From NCBI GenBank assembly GCA_946885735.1, contig CAMPGW010000014.1, positions 1 to 43,431 on the forward strand: DNA of 43,431 nt, given 5' to 3'. Under the pieces are notes generated by a model, which was given only the letters and a program-made list of their open reading frames with translations, searched no databases and was not told the DNA's origin. How positions within the stretch are numbered: the stretch's first letter is position 1; the number at the start of each line of letters is the position of its first letter. Shown piece by piece: positions 16,364-23,884 of the stretch. Position numbers and translations under genes: made by a program. Source of the DNA: an uncultured Gammaproteobacteria bacterium. GTDB taxonomy: Bacteria; Pseudomonadota; Gammaproteobacteria; Xanthomonadales; Xanthomonadaceae.

Positions 16364-17275
16364 ATGGCCGGCAAGGGCAACTCGGTCCGCACCATCTACT
16401 ACGCGCTGGGCGCGAACTTCTCGATTTTCGTCGCCAAGGGCATCGCCGCCTTCATCACCGGGTCCGGCGCGATGCTGGCCGAAGCAGTCCATTCCCTGGC
16501 CGACTGCGGCAACCAGGGACTGCTGCTGCTGGGCATGAAGCGCGCCCGCCGCCCGCCGACGCCGGACTACCCGCTCGGTTACGGCAAGGAAATCTACTTC
16601 TGGTCCTTCCTGGTGGCGCTGATGCTGTTCTCGGTCGGCGGCATGTTCTCGCTGTACGAGGGCTGGCACAAATTCCACCAGCCGGAGGCGCTGAACAAGC
16701 CGTGGATCGCCATCGGCGTGCTGGTGTTCGGCATCGTCGCCGAGAGCATCTCGATGCGCGCCTGCCTGGCCGAGGTCAGGAAGGCCCGCGGCGAGCAGGG
16801 CCTGTGGGAGTGGTTCAAGCACAGCCGGCAGGCGGAACTGGTGGTCATATTCGGCGAGGACCTGGCGGCGTTGCTGGGCCTGGTGTTCGCGTTGCTGGCG
16901 ATCCTGGCCACGATCGCCACCGGCAATCCGCTGTACGACGCCATCGGCACCCTGGGCATCGGCGTGTTGCTGATCGTGGTGGCGGTGTTCGTGGCCGTTT
17001 CCATCAAGGGCATGATGATCGGCCAGTCCATCGAACCGCGGCAGCGCGAAGCCATCAGGAGCTTCATCGAGGCCCGTCCGGAGATCGCACAGGTGTTCAG
17101 CCTGATCACCCTGCAACTGGGCAACGACGTGCTGGTCTCCGTCCAGGTCCGGCTCCGGGATCCCGACGCGAGCACCACCGACAGCATCGCCCGCATCAAC
17201 GCGACCGAGGTCGCACTCCGGCAGGCCTTCCCCGAAGTACGCTGGAGCTTCTTCGAACCGGACGATTCGCCATGA
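16364..17275 (+). CDS. Cation diffusion facilitator transporter, ZnT9-like
   Basis: The 303-aa product has the CDF layout: about six membrane segments within 10-215 and a cytoplasmic C-terminal domain (about 222-303). The metal site in TM2 is kept (H43 S L A D47). In TM5, where zinc exporters such as YiiP have HxxxD, this protein reads GEDLAALLG (E165, D166), as in the SLC30A9/ZnT9 subgroup. This changes the transport site, so zinc export should not be assumed. The gene has an extended -10 promoter and is followed after 4 nt by the GGDEF gene. Confidence 0.9.
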   Translation: MAGKGNSVRTIYYALGANFSIFVAKGIAAFITGSGAMLAEAVHSLADCGNQGLLLLGMKRARRPPTPDYPLGYGKEIYFWSFLVALMLFSVGGMFSLYEGWHKFHQPEALNKPWIAIGVLVFGIVAESISMRACLAEVRKARGEQGLWEWFKHSRQAELVVIFGEDLAALLGLVFALLAILATIATGNPLYDAIGTLGIGVLLIVVAVFVAVSIKGMMIGQSIEPRQREAIRSFIEARPEIAQVFSLITLQLGNDVLVSVQVRLRDPDASTTDSIARINATEVALRQAFPEVRWSFFEPDDSP

Positions 17276-17279
17276 CCCG

Positions 17280-19415
17280 ATGGACCGGCACGAGCCTCTG
17301 AGGTCCGCGGCACGCGGCCTGGCGGCCTGGCTCGCCGTGGCGGGCCTGGCGCTGGGCGCGACGACGGCGCTCGCGCAGGACGGCGACCATGCCACGGTTC
17401 CCCGCCATCCGCTCGAGATACAGGCCCTGCGGACGCCCGAGCAGGTGCTGGAGCGATTGCCGGCGCACATGCAGGCGGCGCGCGCGCGCGGCGATTCGCG
17501 TGAGCTGGCGATGTTGCTGCTGGCCCAGGCCAATGCCTGCCGCGTGGTGGCCGACTGGCCCTGCCAGCGGCGGGCGGGCGCCGGCGCCGGCGCCGCCGCG
17601 CGGGTCGCCGGCGAACCGGTGCTGCGGGTGCGTGCGCTGATCGCCGAGAGTCGCGCCGCGATCGCCATGCAGGACTTCACCCGCGGGGAGCAACTGCTCG
17701 GCCAGGGCGAGGTCCTGTTGGCCACCTCGCCATCGCCCGAGTTGTCGGCGGACGTCTATCTCGCCTATTCATCGCTGAGCTATTCGCTGGGCAAGCACGC
17801 CTCGTCCGCCGAGTACGCGCAGCGCGGTCTTTCCATGTTGCCCGCGGCGCTGGCCTTGCCCATGCGCACGCGCCTGCTGCGCAACCTCGCCCGCGCGCAG
17901 GCGCAGCTCGGCCAGGGGGCGGAGGCGGACGCGACCCTGCTCGAGGCGCAATTGCTGACCGAGCGCTTCGATGATCCCAAGCTGCGGGCCGAGCTGCTGC
18001 TCGAGTCCGCGCGCATGTCGCGGCTCGCCGGCAACGTCGCCACCCAGGTGCGGGCAGGCGAAAAGGTGCTCGACCTCGGCAACCGGCTGAAGAACTCGCA
18101 ACTGCGGGGCCTCGGCCATGAGGTGCTGGGGCTGGCTGCACGCGATTCGGGCGACGACGTCCGCGCGATCGAGCAACTCGGCCTGGCCTACCAGAGCTTC
18201 CGCGAGCTCGGCCAGAAGCGCGACGAGTCGCGCGTGCTGCGCGAACTGCTCCGGCTGTCCATCGACCAGCGGCAGCCGCGCGCCACGGTGGATTCGCTCA
18301 CCCGCCGCTTCCTGGAGATCGATGGCGAGATCGAGGCGAGCGACCGCGCCAAGGCCGCCGACGATTTCGATGCGAGGTTGCAGTACGCCCAGCGCGAGCT
18401 CGAGGTCCTGCGCCTCAACGACGAGGCCGCGCTGGCCAAGGAGCGCGAGAAGGCGCTGGCCGCCAGCAATGAACAGGGCCGGCGGCTCGGACTGCTGGCG
18501 ATGCTGCTGCTGCTGGTGCTGGCGGTGTTCTACGGCATCCAGCGTCGCTCCAACCAGCGGTTGCGGCGAACGCTCGGCCTGCTGCGCGAGAGCGAGGCAC
18601 GCTCGCGCGACCTGCTCGACCTGAGCGCCGGCTTCGTGTTCCTGCACGACCTTCGCGGGCAGCTGTTGCTGGTCAACCCCGCCGCGGCGCAGGCGCTGGG
18701 GCAATCGGGCGAGGAACTGGTCGGGCGCCAGCTGCAGGAGTTCCAGCCGCGCTCGGGACGGCAGGACTTCTCCGCCTACCTGGAGAGGGTGAGGGCCGAA
18801 GGGGAGGACCAGGGCGTCTTCCTGATCCGTTCGGGCGACGGCGACCACCGCCATTGGCGCTACAGCTCGCGCCTGTCGGTGCCGCAGGATGGCCGCGCCT
18901 ATGTGGTCGGCAACGCCGTGGACGTCACCGACCAGGTGCAGCACACCCTGGCGCTGCACGAGCGCAGCCTGCGCGACGCGCTCACGGGCGCCTACAACCG
19001 TCGCCACCTCGAGGGCTTCGAACAGGCGCACCAGTCCGGCCGGACCTGGGCCGCGATCACCGTGGACCTGGACCACTTCAAGCAGGTCAACGACACGCAG
19101 GGACACGATCGCGGCGACCAGGTGCTGATCGAGTTCGCCCAATTCCTGTCGGCGCGGGTCCGCGAGGGCGATTCGATCGTGCGGCTGGGCGGTGACGAGT
19201 TCCTGTTGCTGCTCGCCGACGCCGACCTCGACACCCTGCGGGCGACCGCCGGGAGAGTGCGCATGGACGCGGCCGCCGCCCCCTGCGCGTTCACCCTCGG
19301 CGTGGCCCTGCGCGAGCCGGGCGAGGCCTTGTCGGCCACGATCGCACGCGCCGACGCGGCCATGTACGCCACCCGGGCGCAGCAACGCAGGGCCCCGACC
19401 GCGGGCGAACGCTAG
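17280..19415 (+). CDS. Diguanylate cyclase with periplasmic TPR-like sensor, PAS and GGDEF domains
   Basis: The 711-aa product begins with a signal peptide (ALA-QD, about residue 32). A long alpha-helical TPR-like region (about 45-370), a coiled coil (about 365-400) and one membrane helix (about 404-422) follow. Then come a PAS domain (about 440-550) and a GGDEF domain (about 560-705) with active-site GGDEF at 637-641. The inhibitory I-site RxxD is present (REGD, 628-631, five residues upstream), so product inhibition by cyclic di-GMP is expected. No EAL domain. An Ala/Gly-rich run near residues 98-108 interrupts the helical repeats. It starts 4 nt after the CDF stop, suggesting co-transcription. 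The stop (TAG) shares CTAG with the stop of convergent rlmJ. Confidence 0.92.
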   Translation: MDRHEPLRSAARGLAAWLAVAGLALGATTALAQDGDHATVPRHPLEIQALRTPEQVLERLPAHMQAARARGDSRELAMLLLAQANACRVVADWPCQRRAGAGAGAAARVAGEPVLRVRALIAESRAAIAMQDFTRGEQLLGQGEVLLATSPSPELSADVYLAYSSLSYSLGKHASSAEYAQRGLSMLPAALALPMRTRLLRNLARAQAQLGQGAEADATLLEAQLLTERFDDPKLRAELLLESARMSRLAGNVATQVRAGEKVLDLGNRLKNSQLRGLGHEVLGLAARDSGDDVRAIEQLGLAYQSFRELGQKRDESRVLRELLRLSIDQRQPRATVDSLTRRFLEIDGEIEASDRAKAADDFDARLQYAQRELEVLRLNDEAALAKEREKALAASNEQGRRLGLLAMLLLLVLAVFYGIQRRSNQRLRRTLGLLRESEARSRDLLDLSAGFVFLHDLRGQLLLVNPAAAQALGQSGEELVGRQLQEFQPRSGRQDFSAYLERVRAEGEDQGVFLIRSGDGDHRHWRYSSRLSVPQDGRAYVVGNAVDVTDQVQHTLALHERSLRDALTGAYNRRHLEGFEQAHQSGRTWAAITVDLDHFKQVNDTQGHDRGDQVLIEFAQFLSARVREGDSIVRLGGDEFLLLLADADLDTLRATAGRVRMDAAAAPCAFTLGVALREPGEALSATIARADAAMYATRAQQRRAPTAGER

Positions 19416-20266
19416 CCTTCGGGCCCGGCCTCGCGCTTGAGCCAGTCCAGCCGCGAACTGGAACCGTCCTCGCCCATCAGCGAGGCGAGCACGGGCAAGG
19501 CCTGCGCCAGGGACTGGTCCAGTTTCCAGGGCGGGTTGAGCACGAGCATGCCGCTGCCGTTGAGGCGCAGCGGCGAATCGTCGGCGCGCACCAAGACCTC
19601 GGCGACCAGCGAGGACTTGACCGGAAGTGCGGCGGCCTTGCGCAGGAAGGGCAGCAGGGTGCGGCGCTGCTTGATCGGATACCAGACCGCGAAGATGCCG
19701 GTCGGCCAGCGCTCGAGCCCCTGCCGCAAAGCCTCGAGGATGCGCGGGAACTCCGCTTCCTGCGCTTCGTAGGGTGGATCGATCAGGACCAGGCCGCGAC
19801 GTTCCTTCGGCGGCAGCAGGGCCTTCACCGCCGCGTAGCCGTCGCTGGCGAGCACCTGCACGCGCGGATCGCGCGCGAACAGGTGGCCGAGCGCGCGGGC
19901 CTCGTCGGATTGCAGCTCGCAGGCGACCAGGCGGTCCTGCGGTCGCATCGCCTGCGCCGCCAGCAGCGGCGAGCCGGGATAGCTGACCAGCGCGCCGACC
20001 GGATTGTCGGCCTGGACGCGGCGCAGGTAGTGCTGCACCAGTGGCGGCAGCCCACGCAGCACGAACAGGCGGAAGATCCCGCCAAGCGCCTCGCCGGTGC
20101 GGTCTGACTGTTCGCCCTGCAACAGGTACTGCCCGCGCCCGGCATGGGTATCGAGCACGAAATAGGGCGCGTCCTTGCGGCCCAGCGACTCCAGCAGGCC
20201 AAGCAACACCACGTGCTTGAGCACGTCCGCGTGGTTGCCGGCGTGGAAGCCATGTCGGTAGTTCAT
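19412..20266 (-). CDS. rlmJ: 23S rRNA (adenine-2030-N6)-methyltransferase RlmJ
   Basis: RlmJ methylates A2030 of 23S rRNA using SAM. The 284-aa product has the characteristic start MNYRHGFHAGNHADVLKH, the SAM-binding LDTHAGRGQY (38-47) and the catalytic DPPY at 163-166. Length fits the family. The ATG at 20266 has no Shine-Dalgarno sequence. A TATATC hexamer ends 8 nt upstream, so the mRNA is probably leaderless or nearly so. A longer open frame upstream crosses the creB gene in antisense and is not coding. Confidence 0.95.
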   Translation of the reverse strand: MNYRHGFHAGNHADVLKHVVLLGLLESLGRKDAPYFVLDTHAGRGQYLLQGEQSDRTGEALGGIFRLFVLRGLPPLVQHYLRRVQADNPVGALVSYPGSPLLAAQAMRPQDRLVACELQSDEARALGHLFARDPRVQVLASDGYAAVKALLPPKERRGLVLIDPPYEAQEAEFPRILEALRQGLERWPTGIFAVWYPIKQRRTLLPFLRKAAALPVKSSLVAEVLVRADDSPLRLNGSGMLVLNPPWKLDQSLAQALPVLASLMGEDGSSSRLDWLKREAGPEG

Positions 20267-20274
20267 GCGCGGAG

Positions 20275-20282
20275 GATATAGT
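20275..20282. promoter_or_regulatory. Shared -10 region of divergent rlmJ and creB
   Basis: The 8 bp read GATATAGT. On the plus strand TATAGT (20277-20282) can serve creB; on the minus strand TATATC (20275-20280) can serve rlmJ. The two hexamers overlap by 4 bp, so the polymerases could not both bind at once. Confidence 0.35.
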
Positions 20283-20329
20283 CTGTGCCGGGGCTTGCCC
20301 ACCGTGACGTGCGGGCCCGGAGGACGTGG

Positions 20330-21004
20330 ATGGCGCGGGTACTGCTGGTCGAGGACGAGAAGGCGATCGCCGACGCGGTGCAGTACGCCCTGCGTGCGGA
20401 AGGCTTCCAGGTCGAGCACAGCCTGCTCGGCGAACCGGCGCTGGCACGCCTGCGCCGCGAGCGCTTCGATGTCGTCGTGCTCGATGTCGGGCTGCCGGAC
20501 CTCGACGGCTTCGCCCTGTGCCGGCAATTGCGGGCCTTCTCGAGCGTGCCGGTGATCTTCCTGAGTGCCCGCGGCGACGAGGTGGACCGCGTCGTCGGCC
20601 TGGAACTGGGCGCCGACGACTACGTGGTCAAGCCTTTCTCGCCGCGCGAGTTGGCCGCCCGCGTCCGCGCCAGGCTGCGGCGGGTGGAGGCGGACGACAG
20701 CGTGCGCGTGCGCGGCGACTTCACCCACGACGATGCCGGGCAGCGCATCCGCTACCACGGCGAGTGGTTGCCGCTGACGCGCTACGAATACCGCTTGCTG
20801 GCCACGCTGCTGGCGCGGCCGGGCGCGATCCTGAGTCGCGAGCGCCTGATGGATGAAGTCTGGGGCGACGCGCCCGACACCGAGGACCGCACCGTCGACA
20901 CCCATGTGAAGACCCTGCGCGCCAAGCTGCGCCAGGTGGTGCCGGATGCCGATCCGATCCGCACCCACCGCGGGCTCGGCTACAGCCTGGAGGCCGGTGC
21001 GTGA
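20330..21004 (+). CDS. creB: Response regulator CreB
   Basis: OmpR-family response regulator, partner of CreC. The 224-aa product has a receiver domain with phospho-acceptor D52 (LDVGLPD), K near 102 (VVKPFSP) and a winged-helix DNA-binding domain ending RTHRGLGYSLE. I use the ATG at 20330, with GGAGG 7-8 nt upstream; an in-frame upstream ATG adds 15 residues before the receiver fold and is less likely. Identity rests on the creBCD order: creC overlaps it by 4 nt (GTGA) and creD follows. Confidence 0.93.
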   Translation: MARVLLVEDEKAIADAVQYALRAEGFQVEHSLLGEPALARLRRERFDVVVLDVGLPDLDGFALCRQLRAFSSVPVIFLSARGDEVDRVVGLELGADDYVVKPFSPRELAARVRARLRRVEADDSVRVRGDFTHDDAGQRIRYHGEWLPLTRYEYRLLATLLARPGAILSRERLMDEVWGDAPDTEDRTVDTHVKTLRAKLRQVVPDADPIRTHRGLGYSLEAGA

Positions 21005-22428
21005 GGATCGGCCTGCGCATCTTCCTGGGCTATTTCCTGATCGTCGGGCTGGCGGGTTTCTTCGTGATGCGGGTGTTCGTGGACCAGGTCAAGCCGGGCG
21101 TCCGCCAGGCCATGGAGGAAACCCTGGTGGACACCGCCAGCGCACTGGCGGCCCTGGCCACCGAGGACATGCGCGCCGGGCGCATCGCCGACGGCAGCCT
21201 GGCGCGCGGCCTTTCGCGGTTGCGCGCGGAGCGCATCGACGCGCGCATCTGGGGCGTGCGCAAGCGCAGCTTCGACTACCGCGTGTACGTGACCGATGCA
21301 CGCGGCATCGTGGTGTACGACTCGAGCGGGGAGGCGCTGGGCCGCGACTACTCGCGCTGGAACGACGTCTACCTGACCCTGCGCGGTGAATACGGCGCGC
21401 GCTCCAGTCGCACCGATCCCGCTGACGACGGCAGCAGCGTGATGCACGTGGCCGCGCCGATCCGCGACGACGCCGGACGCATCGTCGGTTCGTTGACGGT
21501 GGCCAAGCCCAACCGCAGCATGGAGCCCTTCATCGTCGCCAGCCAGCGCGAGATCCTCAGGCAGGGCTGGCTGTTGCTGGGCCTGTCCTTCGTGGTCGGC
21601 GTGGCGGTCACCTGGTGGTTGTCGCGTTCGCTCGGCAAGCTCGGCCGCTACGCCCGCGCGGTGACGGCAGGTGAGCGCGTCGCCGCGCCCGACCTGGGCC
21701 GCAACGAGATCGGCGAACTCGGGCGGGCGCTGGCGACCATGCGTGAACGCCTGGATGGCAAGCAATACGTCGAGAACTACGTGCAGACGCTGGCGCACGA
21801 GATGAAGAGCCCGCTGGCGGCGATCCAGGGCGCCGCCGAGATCCTCGAACAGGACCCGCCGGAGGAGGACCGCCGGCGTTTCCTCGCCAACCTCGGTTCA
21901 CAGTCGCAGCGCCTGGCCAGCATGGTCGACCGGATGCTGGAGCTGGCGCGGGTGGAGTCGCGGCAGGGACTGGCCGAGGCGGTGCCGCTGGACCTGGTGG
22001 CGATCGTGCGCGAGGCCGTGCTCGATGCCGAGCCGCGTTTGCGCGGGCGCCAGCTGCAAGTCGATTTCGCGCCGGGCCCGGAGCGCGCGCCGGTGCTCGG
22101 CGACCGCTTCCTGCTGGCGCAGGCGGTGGGCAACCTGCTCGACAATGCCATCGCCTTCTCGCCGCACGCGGGCACCATCCGCGTCGGCCTGGAGCGTGAT
22201 GGCGAGGCCTGGAAACTGGCGGTCGCGGACGAGGGCCCGGGCATCCCCGAGTTCGCCCTCGCGCGCGTGTTCGAGCGCTTTTATTCGCTGCCACGGCCCG
22301 ATGGGGGGCGCAGCAGCGGCATCGGCCTGAACTTCGTGCGCGAAGTGCTGGTCCTGCACGGTGGCGACGTCGCCGTCGCGAACGGCGAGATCGGCGCCAT
22401 CGCCAGCCTGCGCATCCCGGCTGCCTGA
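21001..22428 (+). CDS. creC: Sensor histidine kinase CreC
   Basis: The 475-aa kinase has an N-terminal membrane helix (about 5-23), a periplasmic sensor (about 25-180), a second helix (about 180-202), HAMP, an H-box LAHEMKSPLAAIQG with H266 (E. coli CreC uses H265), and N/G boxes (DNAIAFSPHAG, DEGPGIPEF, SGIGLNFVREVL). The start is GTG within the creB stop. In enterobacteria CreC responds to growth on certain carbon sources; in related genera CreBC also affects beta-lactam response. The signal here is unknown. Confidence 0.94.
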   Translation: MRIGLRIFLGYFLIVGLAGFFVMRVFVDQVKPGVRQAMEETLVDTASALAALATEDMRAGRIADGSLARGLSRLRAERIDARIWGVRKRSFDYRVYVTDARGIVVYDSSGEALGRDYSRWNDVYLTLRGEYGARSSRTDPADDGSSVMHVAAPIRDDAGRIVGSLTVAKPNRSMEPFIVASQREILRQGWLLLGLSFVVGVAVTWWLSRSLGKLGRYARAVTAGERVAAPDLGRNEIGELGRALATMRERLDGKQYVENYVQTLAHEMKSPLAAIQGAAEILEQDPPEEDRRRFLANLGSQSQRLASMVDRMLELARVESRQGLAEAVPLDLVAIVREAVLDAEPRLRGRQLQVDFAPGPERAPVLGDRFLLAQAVGNLLDNAIAFSPHAGTIRVGLERDGEAWKLAVADEGPGIPEFALARVFERFYSLPRPDGGRSSGIGLNFVREVLVLHGGDVAVANGEIGAIASLRIPAA

Positions 22429-22434
22429 GCCCGC

Positions 22435-22450
22435 TTCACCGCGGCCACAC
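22435..22450 (+). promoter_or_regulatory. Possible CreB-binding tag upstream of creD
   Basis: The sequence TTCAC-N6-CACAC matches the known Cre tag (TTCAC-N6-TTCAC) at 8 of 10 fixed positions: the first half is perfect, the second keeps CAC. It lies 78 nt before the creD ATG and just after the creC stop, where a Cre tag controlling creD would be expected. Confidence 0.35.
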
Positions 22451-22527
22451 ATCCGGTTCGCGGCGGCATCGCCATGCGCATGCACGCTGGCGATGCGCCG
22501 GCCCCGTCCCCGGCGGGAGTGACTGCC

Positions 22528-23871
22528 ATGTCCGCTTCGATTCCTCCCTTGCCGAGTGGCGGTTCCCTGCGCCTGGCGGCGAAGGCCGCCTTCGTCGGCT
22601 TCCTGACTCTGTTGCTGCTGATTCCGCTGGCGATGATCAACGGCACGATCCGCGAGCGGCAAGCCTATCGAGACCTCGCGGTGGCAGCGGTGGCGGAGAG
22701 CTACGCCGGCCCGCAGTCCCTGGCCGGTCCCGTGCTCCTGCTGCCCTACGTGGACGAAGTGCCGGTCCATTCGACCAACGCGGATGGCGAACCGGTGACC
22801 CGCATCGAGAAACGCCAGGACCGCCTGGTCTGGTTTCCCGCCACGCTGCGGATGGACGGTCGCCTCTTGCCCGCGGTACGCAAACGCGGCCTGCACCAGG
22901 TGCGGGTGTACGAACTGCGCTCGACGATGGACGCGCGATTCCGCGCCATCGTGCCACCCACTCCGTCGGGGATCGTCCGGCGCTTCGGCAGGCCGGTCCT
23001 GAGCTTCGCGATCGCCGACGTCCGCGGACTGGTCGGCGCGCCCGAACTGCACGTGGACGGAAAGCGCGTCGCACTGGCACAGGGCTCGGCGAACGCAACG
23101 GCCGCAACCGGTCTGCACGCGGCCCTGGCGCCGGCGAAGCCCGGAACGACGCTTGCCTTCGGCCTGCGCTTCGCCAGCACCCTCGGCGGCACCGAGAGCC
23201 TGCGGATCGCGCCGGTCGCCGACAGCAACCGCATCGACCTGTCGTCGAGCTGGCCGCACCCGCAGTTCAGCGGCCGCTTCCTGCCGCGCGAGCGCGAGGT
23301 TGACGGCAACGGCTTCCGCGCCCGCTGGGAACTCAGTTCGCTGGCTGCCGGCACGCAGCAGCAGGTGAGCACGGGGCAGTCTTCGCCGGACGCGCTCGCC
23401 GTGTCGCTGGTGGATCCGGTGAACGCCTACTCGCAGGCCGACCGCGCAAGCAAGTACGGCGTGCTGTTCGTGGTGCTGACCTTCGTGGGCTTCTTCATGT
23501 TCGAGCTGGTGCGTGGCCTGCGCATCCATCCGATCCAGTACGCGCTGGTCGGGCTGGCGCTGGCGATCTTCTTCCTGTTGCTGATCGCACTTTCGGAGCA
23601 CCTTGTCTTCGGGCTCGCCTACCTGCTCGCCAGCGCGGCCTGCCTCGGATTGCTCGCCGCCTACACCGGCGCGATCCTGCGCAGCGCCTGGCGCGGAATG
23701 GCCTTCGCGGCCGGGCTGGGGCTGTTGTACGCCGCGCTCTACGGCTTGCTGGTGTCGGAGGACAACGCCCTCGTACTCGGCGCCCTGATGCTGTTCGTGA
23801 TCCTGGCGACGCTGATGCTGGCCACCCGCAAGGTGGACTGGTACGCGCAGGCGGCCGGTGGGCAGGCCTGA
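22528..23871 (+). CDS. creD: Inner membrane protein CreD
   Basis: CreD is the membrane protein most strongly controlled by CreBC; its molecular role is unclear. The product (447 aa from ATG 22528) has an N-terminal helix (about 18-36), a large periplasmic domain (about 40-305) and several C-terminal helices (about 318-440), as in the family. GGGAG lies 8 nt upstream of this ATG. An in-frame ATG at 22474 would add 18 residues but has no SD. It is convergent with ppx, with both stops inside one hairpin. Confidence 0.92.
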   Translation: MSASIPPLPSGGSLRLAAKAAFVGFLTLLLLIPLAMINGTIRERQAYRDLAVAAVAESYAGPQSLAGPVLLLPYVDEVPVHSTNADGEPVTRIEKRQDRLVWFPATLRMDGRLLPAVRKRGLHQVRVYELRSTMDARFRAIVPPTPSGIVRRFGRPVLSFAIADVRGLVGAPELHVDGKRVALAQGSANATAATGLHAALAPAKPGTTLAFGLRFASTLGGTESLRIAPVADSNRIDLSSSWPHPQFSGRFLPREREVDGNGFRARWELSSLAAGTQQQVSTGQSSPDALAVSLVDPVNAYSQADRASKYGVLFVVLTFVGFFMFELVRGLRIHPIQYALVGLALAIFFLLLIALSEHLVFGLAYLLASAACLGLLAAYTGAILRSAWRGMAFAAGLGLLYAALYGLLVSEDNALVLGALMLFVILATLMLATRKVDWYAQAAGGQA

Positions 23872-23884
23872 CCCGAATCAGGCC
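23865..23884. terminator. Hairpin holding both stop codons of creD and ppx
   Basis: A perfect 7-bp inverted repeat GGCCTGA-CCCGAA-TCAGGCC; the TGA in each arm is the stop codon of creD (plus) and ppx (minus). It could serve as a bidirectional terminator, but there is no T-run on either side, so termination activity is uncertain. Confidence 0.45.

Noticed and set aside
17560..17640. GCCGGC-rich run in the GGDEF gene, checked as a possible frameshift
   Set aside because: The frame stays open and the TPR-like helices resume normally after a short Ala/Gly run, so no frameshift is needed.
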